A stretch of 53,258 nucleotides of DNA from Anaerolineae bacterium. GTDB lineage: Bacteria; Chloroflexota; Anaerolineae; 4572-78; J111. Positions within the stretch are counted from its first letter, which is position 1, and each line of letters starts with the position of its first letter. A program made the position numbers and the translations under genes. The notes below the pieces were generated by a model. It was not told the origin of the DNA and made no database searches. It saw only the letters and a list, made by a program, of their open reading frames with translations. The DNA lies in the NCBI GenBank assembly GCA_016926805.1, contig JAFGNV010000058.1, forward strand, positions 1 through 53,258, read 5' to 3'. Positions 27,221-36,115 of this stretch are shown here, piece after piece.

Positions 27221-28018
27221 ATGTCAGATACCAACCAAGTCATCGTTAACCTGGTCGATATTACTTTTACCTACCCCGGCGGAACGACCATCTTTGACCA
27301 CTTCTCCTGGCAGGTCAAACGCGGCGAAGGGTGGGCCATTATTGGGGCGAGTGGCTGCGGCAAGAGTACGTTACTGTATCTCATTGCCGGGTTGCGCCAG
27401 CCAGGCAGTGGTCAATTGCTGGTTGACCACCAACCAGTTACCCGTCCCCGCCCCAGAACCGGCCTTATTTTGCAGGATTATGGTCTGTTGCCCTGGGCCA
27501 CCGTGTGGGACAATGCGGCGCTGGGGCTGGACATTCGCCGTTTCTATGGGCCGGACGGCAAACACACCCCCGTGGACGAAATGCTCACCGACAAAGAAAA
27601 ACGGATCAACTACTGGCTGGAACGGCTGGGCATCAGCCACATTGCCCGCCAATACCCCAATCAAATCTCCGGCGGCCAGCGCCAGCGCACGGCCATTGCC
27701 CGCACCCTGGTGCTCAATCCCGACCTGCTGCTGATGGACGAACCGTTTGGCGCGCTCGATGCCCTAACCCGCGAAGACTTGCAGCGCCTCATCCTGGAAC
27801 TACGCGAAGAACGCAACCTGACCACAATTATTGTGACTCACAATATTGATGAAGCCGTGTTTATGGGGCACAAGATTCTGGTACTCAACCGGCCGCCAAC
27901 CAGCGAAACCATCATCGTTGATAATCCCCAGGCTGGCGCGCCCGACTACCGAAAACAAGAAGAATTTTTCCGGCGGTGCAACCGGCTGCGCGAAATGTTG
28001 GGAGAGCCAACACCATGA
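27221..28018 (+). CDS. ABC transporter ATP-binding protein (NitT/TauT/SsuB type)
   Basis: Nucleotide-binding subunit of 265 residues. Walker A GASGCGKSTLL, Q-loop LQDYGLLPWATVWDN, signature ISGGQRQRTAIARTL, Walker B LLMDEPFGALDAL, and the switch His in IIVTHNIDEAVFMG. The LPWATVWDN segment is typical of nitrate, taurine and sulfonate importers. An in-frame ATG at 27209 lies inside the -10 box, so ATG 27221 is the start I choose; neither has a Shine-Dalgarno, consistent with a leaderless mRNA. The permease gene overlaps by 4 bp. No substrate-binding protein gene is adjacent, so the substrate is open. Confidence 0.92.
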   Translation: MSDTNQVIVNLVDITFTYPGGTTIFDHFSWQVKRGEGWAIIGASGCGKSTLLYLIAGLRQPGSGQLLVDHQPVTRPRPRTGLILQDYGLLPWATVWDNAALGLDIRRFYGPDGKHTPVDEMLTDKEKRINYWLERLGISHIARQYPNQISGGQRQRTAIARTLVLNPDLLLMDEPFGALDALTREDLQRLILELREERNLTTIIVTHNIDEAVFMGHKILVLNRPPTSETIIVDNPQAGAPDYRKQEEFFRRCNRLREMLGEPTP

Positions 28019-28758
28019 AATGGCGCGAGTTTCTCATCGGCCTGGCGGCAACCCTCATCATCTGGCAGGGACTGGCGATGCTGCTGAACCGGAACGTATT
28101 TCCACCCCCCACCGAGGTATTGGTGGTGTTCTTTCAGCAAATTTGGGGCGATTTGGGCCGTCATTTTCTGGTTTCCGCCTGGCGGGTGCTGGCCGCCATT
28201 GTGCTGGCCGTGATAGTGGCCGTGCCCATCGGCCTGGGCCTGGGTCAAACTCCCAGCCTGAACCGGCTCTTTTCGCCGCTTATTTACATTGCCCATCCCA
28301 TCCCCAAAATAGTATTTTTACCCATCATTCTAATTCTGCTGGGTTCGGGCGATGTCAGCAAAATTTTTATCATCGGCATTATTTTGTTTTTTCAGATTTT
28401 GGTTGTGGTTCGTGATGAGGCAGTGCAATTGCGGCCGGAACTGATTCTGTCGGTTCGGTCCATTGGCGCGGGACGCCGGGCGCTCTTTCGCTTTGTGTAC
28501 TTCCCGGCAACCATTCCCGGCGTGTTGACCGCTTTGCGCATCAGTGTGGGTACAGCCATTGCCGTGCTTTTTTTTGCCGAAAGTTTTGCTACCACTTCCG
28601 GCCTGGGGTATTACATCTTGGTGGAGAGTTGGGGCATTTTGCGCTATGCCCAAATGTATGCGGGCGTGTTGGCCATGAGTTTATTGGGGCTGATTCTCTA
28701 CTTTTTTATCGACACCCTGGACAAACGATTGGCCCCCTGGCGCAAGGACGAACGATAA
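28015..28758 (+). CDS. ABC transporter permease (SsuC/TauC-like)
   Basis: Membrane subunit of 247 residues with about six segments (for example FLIGLAATLIIWQGLAMLL and ILFFFIDTL-type C-terminal segment). The EAA loop that contacts the ATPase reads RSIGAGRRALFRFVYFPATI. ATG 28015 overlaps the ATPase stop (ATGA) and has GGAG at 28001-28004; an upstream in-frame start at 27976 has less support. Its stop codon abuts the stop of the convergent histidine kinase with no gap (28758/28759). It works with the ATPase above; a solute-binding partner must be encoded elsewhere. Confidence 0.9.
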   Translation: MKWREFLIGLAATLIIWQGLAMLLNRNVFPPPTEVLVVFFQQIWGDLGRHFLVSAWRVLAAIVLAVIVAVPIGLGLGQTPSLNRLFSPLIYIAHPIPKIVFLPIILILLGSGDVSKIFIIGIILFFQILVVVRDEAVQLRPELILSVRSIGAGRRALFRFVYFPATIPGVLTALRISVGTAIAVLFFAESFATTSGLGYYILVESWGILRYAQMYAGVLAMSLLGLILYFFIDTLDKRLAPWRKDER

Positions 28759-30504
28759 TTAAGATTCCTGGGCCTTGGCCACGCTGGGCAAGGTAAAGTA
28801 AAATACGCTCCCCTGGCCCACTTCACTTTCGCAGCCTATCTCACCGCCAAATTTATTAACAATCCGCCGCACAATCGACAGGCCCAAGCCGTAGCCTCCG
28901 GCTCGATTCTGGCTCAGGCGGGTAAATTCGGTAAAAAGCTGTGCCTGCTCCTCTTTGGTTAAACCGGGGCCGTTATCCCGCACCCAAAAACGGATCATGC
29001 CGTCAGAGCGTTCGGTGGCGCCTAATTGGATGCGCGGCGGGCGTCCGCTGTATTTTAAGGCATTACTCAAATAATTGGCCCATACTTCTTCAACCCAGGG
29101 CTTATGTCCATAAGCCACCGGCCAATACTCCGAAACCGTAATCTCGGCCTGGTATTCTTCGATTAAATAGGCCAGGCGTTGCCTTACCTCGGCAATGATG
29201 CGAGGCATATTCAATGGCTTCAACTCCACTTTGGCCTTACGCACCCCCGCCAGTAACTCCAGTTCTTCAATAACCGTGGTCATTTTTCGCCCATTCCGGG
29301 CGATGGCGTTGAGATACTCCTGTAACTCGTCGGGTAGCCGGGCCTCCTCTTTCAGCAAGTCGGCATAACCAATAATCAGGGCCAGGGTGTCGCGCAAATT
29401 GTGTCCCACGGTGTAGGCAAAAGCATCTAACTCTTCCACCAGTTTGCGCTGGGCTTCTTCAGCCTCCTGGCGTCTGGCTTCCAACCGGCGATTGTTGATG
29501 GCTATGGCAATCTGGCCGCACAAACCCATCATCAGAATCTGGTCCTCTTCATCAAGGCTGCCCACCTTATCGTTTTGAACATCAAGCACACCCAACACCA
29601 CGCTGCCTAACTTAATTGGCGCGGCCAGCTCCGATTTTGTTTCGGGCAACAAAGGGTTGGGCAACCAGCGCTGTTCCTGATAAACGTTGGGAACCAGAAT
29701 AGGTTCGCCGGTTTGCGCCGCGCGCGCCACCAAACTTCTTTTGGCTGCCAACGGAATTTTATGGCCAGACTCCTTTATCTTACGACCGGCATCACCCGTG
29801 CCTTCTTGCATCACCAGGTCGCCGTCTTCCAGAGTGTAGACATGGGCGTGGTAGTAACCAAATCGTTCCTGCACCAAATTGACCACCTGACGAAAGAGCA
29901 CATCCAGATTTGGTGTGGCCGCAATCTCTTGCGCTACTTCGGTGACCGTTTGCACCTGGCGCGCCCGACGCCTTAACGAATCTTGAACCCGCTTCTCCAA
30001 TCGCTGGCGTTCGGCAATTTCCTCTTTTAACAACTCATTGGCCTTTGATAGTTCGGTGGTCCGTTCATCGAACCACGTTTCCAATTCATCGTGAGCCTGA
30101 CGCAATACCTCCTCCATCCGTTTTTGCTCCACCGCGTATCGAATGGAACGCTCCAGCAGCGGCGCATCAACCTGCCCCTTAACCAGGTAATCGGCAGCTC
30201 CCGCCCGCATGGCTTCCAGGTCTACCTCGTGACTCCCGTATCCGGTCAACAAAATCAAAGGGGCCTGGCAATCCCGGGCCATCGCCTCACGCAAAAGGTC
30301 TATCCCGCTTTGCTGACCCAGGCGGTAATCAATTAAACACACGTCGTGTTGATTGAGGACAATGGTTTCCAGGGCCTCCTCATAAGTGGCAATCCAGTCC
30401 AGCTTGAATTCAAAACCCTCGATGTCGGAGAGCAAATTACGGGTGAGAATATATTCATCTTCGTCATTATCAACCAGCAATATGTTCAACCTGTTTTTAT
30501 CCAT
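28759..30504 (-). CDS. Receiver-GAF-histidine kinase
   Basis: Soluble hybrid kinase of 581 residues with the receiver first: REC about 8-125 (phospho-acceptor Asp59 in CLIDYRLG, then LLTGYG and DYLVKG), coiled coil about 130-185, GAF about 190-340, and a kinase core. The H-box reads TVGHNLRDTLALIIGY with His368, the phytochrome-like variant type in which the usual SHELRTPL is replaced. The ATPase domain has WANYLSNALKYSG, RDNGPGL and GGYGLGLSIVRRI. It has no membrane segment. The receiver is likely an input from another kinase. It lies 30 bp downstream of the CnoX-like gene on the same strand, so the two may be co-transcribed. Confidence 0.92.
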   Translation of the reverse strand: MDKNRLNILLVDNDEDEYILTRNLLSDIEGFEFKLDWIATYEEALETIVLNQHDVCLIDYRLGQQSGIDLLREAMARDCQAPLILLTGYGSHEVDLEAMRAGAADYLVKGQVDAPLLERSIRYAVEQKRMEEVLRQAHDELETWFDERTTELSKANELLKEEIAERQRLEKRVQDSLRRRARQVQTVTEVAQEIAATPNLDVLFRQVVNLVQERFGYYHAHVYTLEDGDLVMQEGTGDAGRKIKESGHKIPLAAKRSLVARAAQTGEPILVPNVYQEQRWLPNPLLPETKSELAAPIKLGSVVLGVLDVQNDKVGSLDEEDQILMMGLCGQIAIAINNRRLEARRQEAEEAQRKLVEELDAFAYTVGHNLRDTLALIIGYADLLKEEARLPDELQEYLNAIARNGRKMTTVIEELELLAGVRKAKVELKPLNMPRIIAEVRQRLAYLIEEYQAEITVSEYWPVAYGHKPWVEEVWANYLSNALKYSGRPPRIQLGATERSDGMIRFWVRDNGPGLTKEEQAQLFTEFTRLSQNRAGGYGLGLSIVRRIVNKFGGEIGCESEVGQGSVFYFTLPSVAKAQES

Positions 30505-30534
30505 CTCAACCTCAGATAGAGCGCCACATTAGAA

Positions 30535-31407
30535 TTAAAAAAGCACGTTAGCCAGTTTTTGGCGATATTCTCTGGCAACCGGATCATCATCGCCAAGGGT
30601 GGTAAATAAGGCCAGCATTGCTTTGCGGGCGCCGTCGTCGTTATAGGTGCGGTCGCGGCGAACAATCTCCAGAAATTCTTCCAGCGCCTCAATGTACCTC
30701 TCCTCGGCGGCTAACAGGCTGGCCAGACGGTAACGACTGGCGACATCATTAGCATTGGCCTGGATTTTGGCCCGCAGATCAGACTCCTGGTGACCACTGG
30801 CTTCGCGCCGAAATTGAGCGGTGGCCAGCAACGCATCTGCCTCGGTGCGGCCGGGCGCGCCGGCAGGAATCTGTTCAAGTACCGCCATCGCTTGGTCAAC
30901 CTGGCCCTGGTTAAACAAGACCCGGCCCAGGGCCAACATGGCCGGATAGTGATCGGGTTCTTCTTTCAACGCCGCCTTATAATTTTCAATGGCCATGGCC
31001 GGTTGATCGGTCAGTTCCCACTCATACCCTTGCCGGGCGTACAAGTCGGCGGTTGAGGGCAATAATTTCTCGATAAAACTGCGCACCTGGGGTTCGGGCA
31101 ACGCGCCGGTAAACTCACTGGCCACCTGGCCGTTTAAGAAACCCTTCACCGCCGGAATCCCCTGGATGCCATATTGCATCGACAAGCCAGGATTCTGGTC
31201 TACATCCAATTTGGCCAAAATAAACCGTCCCCCATACTCGGCAGCCAGTTTTTCCAGCACCGGACTCAACATCCGGCAGGGACCGCACCACTCGGCCCAA
31301 AAATCAACCACCACCGGCACGGTGTTGGACCGTTCCAGCACCGCAGTAGCAAAATTTTGCTCGTTAACGTCAATCACATAACGGGCAGCCGTATCGGATG
31401 TTGCCAT
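30535..31407 (-). CDS. cnoX: Thioredoxin-domain/TPR chaperedoxin (CnoX/YbbN-like)
   Basis: 290 residues: a thioredoxin fold (about 10-115) with the redox motif WAEWCGPCRM (Cys41, Cys44) and cis-Pro in QGIPAVKGF, then TPR-like helices (about 120-285) including YKAALKEEPDHYPAMLALGRVLFNQG and a C-terminal TPR_20-like module ending YRQKLANVLF. This architecture is that of CnoX, which holds oxidised clients and passes them to DnaK/GroEL. The E. coli protein lacks the full CxxC, while many other bacterial members keep it, as here. The start is ATG 31407. The histidine kinase follows 30 bp downstream. Confidence 0.9.
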   Translation of the reverse strand: MATSDTAARYVIDVNEQNFATAVLERSNTVPVVVDFWAEWCGPCRMLSPVLEKLAAEYGGRFILAKLDVDQNPGLSMQYGIQGIPAVKGFLNGQVASEFTGALPEPQVRSFIEKLLPSTADLYARQGYEWELTDQPAMAIENYKAALKEEPDHYPAMLALGRVLFNQGQVDQAMAVLEQIPAGAPGRTEADALLATAQFRREASGHQESDLRAKIQANANDVASRYRLASLLAAEERYIEALEEFLEIVRRDRTYNDDGARKAMLALFTTLGDDDPVAREYRQKLANVLF

Positions 31408-31504
31408 TTCACTTTTCTCCCAATGAGTCCAATATCTTCAGGGAGGATTGTACCTCAAAAAGGAAACCCCGACAATCTCGCAGAGCGTCTCTCATCAACT
31501 TAAC

Positions 31505-31532
31505 TTGACAACCCCATAATTTGTTTTACGAT
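31505..31532 (+). promoter_or_regulatory. Possible promoter of the CotH gene
   Basis: TTGACA (31505-31510) is a perfect -35; 16 bp further TACGAT (31527-31532) is a moderate -10. The leader would be about 150 nt. The 284-bp gap 31408-31691 shows nothing else I can name. Confidence 0.4.
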
Positions 31533-31691
31533 ATTAACATGGGTCAACTCATAGACAAATCGGATAAACGCCGGATAATGAACCACCTTCAATCCGGGTA
31601 CTTCTGGGTAAAGAATTGACCTTTTTCCAGGAAAATCTTTTCGCATTCAAAAACAGGGATTCGTTGCTTATATTTCTCAGGAGGTGAGGAA

Positions 31692-34262
31692 ATGGTGATG
31701 TTCATCAAAGCCACTGTTAATCAATCTGACTACGATAATATGGTCAGAACTTATTGGCTGAAGGAAGATATTGATGCTGAATTAGAGGTAGATGGCGTTA
31801 GCTATGGCAAGGGGGAAATCGCTTTCCGTGGCTCCAGTACTCTCAACTTTCCCAAAAAAGGATTTAAGATTAAATTCAAAAAAAAGAATTTATTTCAGGG
31901 AAATACCAAACGCATCGATTTGAGCGCCAGTTATGTGGACAAAAGCCTCATCCGGGAACGGTTGTCTTTTGATCTGTTTGGCCGAACCGGGGTGGTTGCT
32001 TCCACCGCGTGGCATGTCGATTTCACTATTCTGAACAAAGAGGGCAATGTATTAGAGAGCGGGCTGTATACCGGCATTGAGCACGTAGACGAATATTTTT
32101 TTCAAAACCGGGGGCGCGAAATTGGCACGCTATACAAGGCAGACGGGGGCGTGGTCAACGGCGCAACCATCGGGGCCGACCTTCGCCCGCAGCCCGAGGC
32201 CGTTTTGAAAATCCTGTACGATAAAGAAAGCACCAAAAAAATTACCGCCCAGGGATTCCTGGTAAACCTGTTCCGGGTGGCCTTTAAATTGCCTTCTATT
32301 GAAATTGCCGCTGCCGACGAGGAAGATTACAGCGACCTGGCCGATTTCATCCACACCATCAACAACTGGGATGCCAATTCCATTGCCCGTCATCTGGACG
32401 ACTACGTGGACGTTGAGTCATATCTGGATTGGTTGGCGGTCAACACCCTGGTGCAAAGCAACGACACCTACCATAAAAACTACTATTTGCACAACCGGGT
32501 TGAAGATGACAAATGGGAAATTATGCCCTGGGATTACGACCTCACCTGGGGACGCAATTGGAACGATTATTGCGACGGATTGTGTGATGACCTGTCGGAG
32601 GGAACCTCGATTAAGGGGTCTCACCAAATGGCCAATCAACTGAGCCAACGAGTCCTCAATAACCCCACTTTCTACGAACGTCTCCGGGCCAAGCTGGCCG
32701 ACCTGTTGGGGACAGAGTTTGTAGAAGAAAAACTATTTGCCCGGATCGATGCCTACTATGCCGAAATCAACGAGTTGGCCCATAAAGACGCCCGCAAATG
32801 GCCCACCAATGCCCAATTTGACCAGGAACGGGACCGCCTGAAAGATTGGATCCGGCGCCGCCGCCATTTTTTAATCAAAGAACTGGGCGCGGCTCCACCT
32901 CCTGTCAAACGAGCGGATACAATTGTGCTCACCGTCGGCTTCAATAAGGCTACCCTGGTGGCGGGCAACCAAGTTGGGTTTGAGGCCGCCGTCCGCAATA
33001 TCGGCAGTGTCCCCACCGGCGAAACCGTGGGCGTTGCCTTTTTGATTGACGACCATTACTTTACCTTTGGCACGTCAAATTCACTGGCGTCGGGGGCCAG
33101 CCAGTTGATCAAATCGGTTTCAACCTGGACCGCGACCGCCGGAAAACATACCCTCACCGCCGTGGTTGATGACGTCAATCGCTACCCGGAGATTTTTGAA
33201 ACCAACAATTCGCTGGGAATTGAATTTGAAGTTGCGGCCAAACCGGCCCCGGCCCTGAGCGACGTGGTGGTTAAAGATATTGCCTTTGAACGCAACGAAG
33301 TGGGACAGGTTCGGTTAGCCGCGCTGGTGGCCAACATCGGCCCGGCGACAACCGCCGACCTGGTGGGGGTTGCTTTCTTTGTCGACGATAGGTACACCAC
33401 CTTTGGCGTTGTGCCGCCCCTTACCGCCAGCGAATCGCAGGCGGTGCGGGCCATAGAACCTCTCTCTTTAACAGGAACACATAAAATTACGGCTTTTGTG
33501 GACGATGTCAATCGTTTTCCCGAAGAAAGAGAGGATAACAATATTCTGGTCAAACAGCTTGATTTTGGCGCGCCGGGCCAACAATTGGCCGATACAATTA
33601 TCCTGAACGTTACTATGGGCAACGGCAGCTATCGTGAAGGTGACCCTATCACCTTTGAAGCCATGGTCAAAAATATTGGTGCCACGCCCACCGGCAATCT
33701 GGTGGGGGTTGCTTTTCTGGTTGATGGCCAGTACATCACGTTTGGCATCACTCCCCCCATCCCGGCAGGCGAAACGCGTAACATCAGGTCGGTATCCACC
33801 TGGCCTGCAATCGTCGGACAGCATCGACTGGTGGCGATTGTGGACGACGTAAACCGTTACCCGGAAATTTCCGAGTCCAATAACCAGTTTGTACTGGACT
33901 TTCATGTGCTGAAAGGTGATGAGGCCGCCTTGCCCGACTCGACACTGGAAAGTATTGACTTTGAAACCGATGCGTCGGGCCAGGTGGTCCTGATGGCCAC
34001 CGTAGCCAACATCGGTACCGTGGCAACGCCTCATGTGGTAGGAGTCGCCTTTTTTGTCGACGGCCAATATGTTACCTACGGCGTCGCCCAACCTATGCCG
34101 CCGGGCGTTACAGCAACAATTCGGGCCATCAAATCCCTCCCACTTACCGGCGCGCATACCATCACCGCTATTGTGGACGATGTCAATCGGTACGATGAGT
34201 TGAGCCATCAAAATAACGCTCTCCAGCGCGAGATAACCTTTGGCCATAATCCCGGAGGATAG
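31692..34262 (+). CDS. CotH-kinase-domain protein with four CARDB repeats
   Basis: 856 residues. The CotH-like atypical kinase domain (about 5-395) shows GEIAFRGSSTLNFPKKGFKI, SYVDKSLIRERLSFDLF, GLYTGIEHVDEYFF, LYKADGG, WLAVNTLVQSNDTYHKNYYL and the metal-binding MPWDYDLTWG. Four CARDB beta-sandwich repeats follow, starting at about 406, 522, 630 and 749, each with a (V/I)(V/A)NIG core and a VDDVNR(Y/F) strand. Repeats 1/3 and 2/4 are the closer pairs. CotH enzymes phosphorylate proteins in spore coats of Bacillus, but the domain is widespread in non-spore-formers. There is no signal peptide, odd for a CARDB adhesin. AGGAGGTGA lies 7 nt before ATG 31692. A small hairpin (34259-34278) spans the stop. 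Confidence 0.88.
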   Translation: MVMFIKATVNQSDYDNMVRTYWLKEDIDAELEVDGVSYGKGEIAFRGSSTLNFPKKGFKIKFKKKNLFQGNTKRIDLSASYVDKSLIRERLSFDLFGRTGVVASTAWHVDFTILNKEGNVLESGLYTGIEHVDEYFFQNRGREIGTLYKADGGVVNGATIGADLRPQPEAVLKILYDKESTKKITAQGFLVNLFRVAFKLPSIEIAAADEEDYSDLADFIHTINNWDANSIARHLDDYVDVESYLDWLAVNTLVQSNDTYHKNYYLHNRVEDDKWEIMPWDYDLTWGRNWNDYCDGLCDDLSEGTSIKGSHQMANQLSQRVLNNPTFYERLRAKLADLLGTEFVEEKLFARIDAYYAEINELAHKDARKWPTNAQFDQERDRLKDWIRRRRHFLIKELGAAPPPVKRADTIVLTVGFNKATLVAGNQVGFEAAVRNIGSVPTGETVGVAFLIDDHYFTFGTSNSLASGASQLIKSVSTWTATAGKHTLTAVVDDVNRYPEIFETNNSLGIEFEVAAKPAPALSDVVVKDIAFERNEVGQVRLAALVANIGPATTADLVGVAFFVDDRYTTFGVVPPLTASESQAVRAIEPLSLTGTHKITAFVDDVNRFPEEREDNNILVKQLDFGAPGQQLADTIILNVTMGNGSYREGDPITFEAMVKNIGATPTGNLVGVAFLVDGQYITFGITPPIPAGETRNIRSVSTWPAIVGQHRLVAIVDDVNRYPEISESNNQFVLDFHVLKGDEAALPDSTLESIDFETDASGQVVLMATVANIGTVATPHVVGVAFFVDGQYVTYGVAQPMPPGVTATIRAIKSLPLTGAHTITAIVDDVNRYDELSHQNNALQREITFGHNPGG

Positions 34263-34280
34263 GTTGAGAATAACCTATGT

Positions 34281-34333
34281 CCTATAGACTCTCCCTCAAA
34301 AATTGGATAAAGTAAATCTATAGGCTGTAAAAT
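34281..34333 (+). promoter_or_regulatory. Possible promoter and operator of the adenylate cyclase gene
   Basis: TTGGAT (34303-34308) and TAAAAT (34328-34333) are 19 bp apart, a long spacer. The perfect dyad CCTATAGA (34281-34288) / TCTATAGG (34317-34324) brackets the -35 and could be a regulator site or a long hairpin. The start codon is 25 bp further on. Confidence 0.4.
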
Positions 34334-34357
34334 GGGAGCAAGGGGGATAAGAATAAG

Positions 34358-35995
34358 ATGAGTACCAATTTAAAAGCCCTTCAGGCCGAACTTAATTTAA
34401 CGCAAAAAGAACTGGCGCTTACTTTTGCCATTGACGAAATCCGTGACACCATGCCGGAGCCGTCGACTATGTTGGCGAATATTGTCAACACTCTGGCCGA
34501 CGAGTTTGAAACCGATCTTTGCCTGCTGGTGTTGCTGGATCGCGAGAACGGCAAAGCGGAATTGAAAGCGGTCAGCAACCGCAGCCAGGAGTTGGACCAA
34601 TTGGAACATGTTATCACTCGCCAACTGGCCGAACGGGCCATTAACCTGGCGGGGGTGACTATCTGGCAGGCCAAAGATGTGCTACCGGCCATGTCTATAA
34701 ACCAATCTCTGGAGTCGTTGCAGGTGGCCGCCGTGCCTATTATTATGGGCGACGACAATCGTTTGGGCGCGTTACTGCTGGGTCGCTCCAACCCACCTTT
34801 CAGTTCAGATGAGGTCAAACTGCTCAAAACCGCCGAAAACCAGATCGACTCGGCCGTAATCCAGGGGTATGCCTATCACGAACTCAACCAACGGGTGAAA
34901 GAGTTGGAAACTATCTACCGGATAGACCACATTCGCGACCAAAATCTTCCCTTTGATGAAATGCTGAATATTGTGCTGCAAGAGTTGTGCACAGTTATTG
35001 AAGCCGAGATGGGGTTTGTGATGCTGTACGACCGCGCCGGTCAGCGATTGGAACTGCGGGCCACCACCGACGACGATCTGTTCCGGGTGTCGTCTCATTA
35101 TCGGGTGGTAGATAATTTGGCCAACGAATCGCTAAAACGCGCCGAGTTGATTTACCGTAATGATTTAGGCCACGGGCTAAAGTCGGCCATGTGTATCCCG
35201 CTGATTCTGAACGAAAGAATTATTGGGGTTTTGGGTGTGGTCAACGGCTACGGGCCGAATGGCTTCACCAGCGACGAACGTCGCCTGTTGCACGCCATTG
35301 GCAGCCAGATGGACACGGCCATCTTTGAAAACCTGGAACAGCATCGTCTGCGCCAGGTTCTGGGCCGCTCGGTAGACCCGCATATTATGGAAAAGCTTTT
35401 GGCCAATCCCAATGTTGACTTCTTAAAAGGCGAACGCTCGGTGTTGACCGTACTCTACGCCGATATCCGGGGATCGACCCACCTGGCCGAACGCACCGAC
35501 CCGGAAGTGCTGGTTGCCTTTATCAACCATTACCTGGGCCAGATGACCGAAATAATTTTATCTTACAAGGGTACATTAGATAAATTTGTAGGCGACGAAG
35601 TGATGGCCCTGTTTGGCGCGCCCTTTCCCCAAGAAGATCACGCGCTGCGGGCAGTGCGGGTTGGGCTGGCCATGCAAGAAGCCCATCAAACCGTGATGGA
35701 CATCTGGCAGGAGCGGGGCGTTGCAACAGCGCCGATTGGCATTGGCATTGCCACCGGCGAGCTGATTGTAGGCGAGATGGGTTGCCCCCAGCGCGCCGAC
35801 TATACGGTAATCGGCCGGGCCGCCAATCTGGGATCAAGGATTTGCAGCGCCGCCAAAGCCGGGCAGGTGCTTATCAGCGAAGCCACCTTTGAGCTGGTAA
35901 AACATGCCGTCGAGGCAAGTCCCATCCCCGGGTTGCAATTTAAGGGGGTTAACCGTGATGTGACCGTTTACCACGTAACTCGTGTTTTGGAGTAA
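34358..35995 (+). CDS. GAF-GAF class III adenylate cyclase
   Basis: 545 residues: two GAF domains (about 20-170 and 185-335) and a class III cyclase domain (about 360-540). Metal ligands are Asp369 (LYADIRGST) and Asp413 (FVGDEVMALFG); Lys409 and Asp481 (RADYTVIG) are the adenine-selecting pair, so the product should be cyclic AMP rather than cyclic GMP; Asn490 and Arg494 (NLGSR) are the transition-state residues. All six key residues are present, so it should be active as a homodimer. No membrane segment. The GAF ligands are unknown. It opens a run of seven signalling genes. A CRP-type receptor for cAMP is not visible in this window. Confidence 0.93.
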   Translation: MSTNLKALQAELNLTQKELALTFAIDEIRDTMPEPSTMLANIVNTLADEFETDLCLLVLLDRENGKAELKAVSNRSQELDQLEHVITRQLAERAINLAGVTIWQAKDVLPAMSINQSLESLQVAAVPIIMGDDNRLGALLLGRSNPPFSSDEVKLLKTAENQIDSAVIQGYAYHELNQRVKELETIYRIDHIRDQNLPFDEMLNIVLQELCTVIEAEMGFVMLYDRAGQRLELRATTDDDLFRVSSHYRVVDNLANESLKRAELIYRNDLGHGLKSAMCIPLILNERIIGVLGVVNGYGPNGFTSDERRLLHAIGSQMDTAIFENLEQHRLRQVLGRSVDPHIMEKLLANPNVDFLKGERSVLTVLYADIRGSTHLAERTDPEVLVAFINHYLGQMTEIILSYKGTLDKFVGDEVMALFGAPFPQEDHALRAVRVGLAMQEAHQTVMDIWQERGVATAPIGIGIATGELIVGEMGCPQRADYTVIGRAANLGSRICSAAKAGQVLISEATFELVKHAVEASPIPGLQFKGVNRDVTVYHVTRVLE

Positions 35996-36073
35996 GAACA
36001 AACCAGGCATTCACATTTGGGGCAATTGGTCACCGGGGTTGATGATATTCTTCTTTATCTATATAAATAATAA

Positions 36074-36082
36074 TGGTATAAT
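36074..36082 (+). promoter_or_regulatory. Extended -10 promoter of the 36116 kinase gene
   Basis: TGGTATAAT is a perfect extended -10 with a weak -35. The predicted start near 36089 lies after the TTG at 36086, which helps place the kinase start at GTG 36116. Confidence 0.6.
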
Positions 36083-36115
36083 GAATTGATCCTGGACGCA
36101 TCAAAGGTGGGCAGC

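Noticed and set aside
34259..34278. Hairpin ATAGGTT/AACCTAT as terminator of the CotH gene
   Set aside because: AT-rich 7-bp stem without a T-run; too weak to call.
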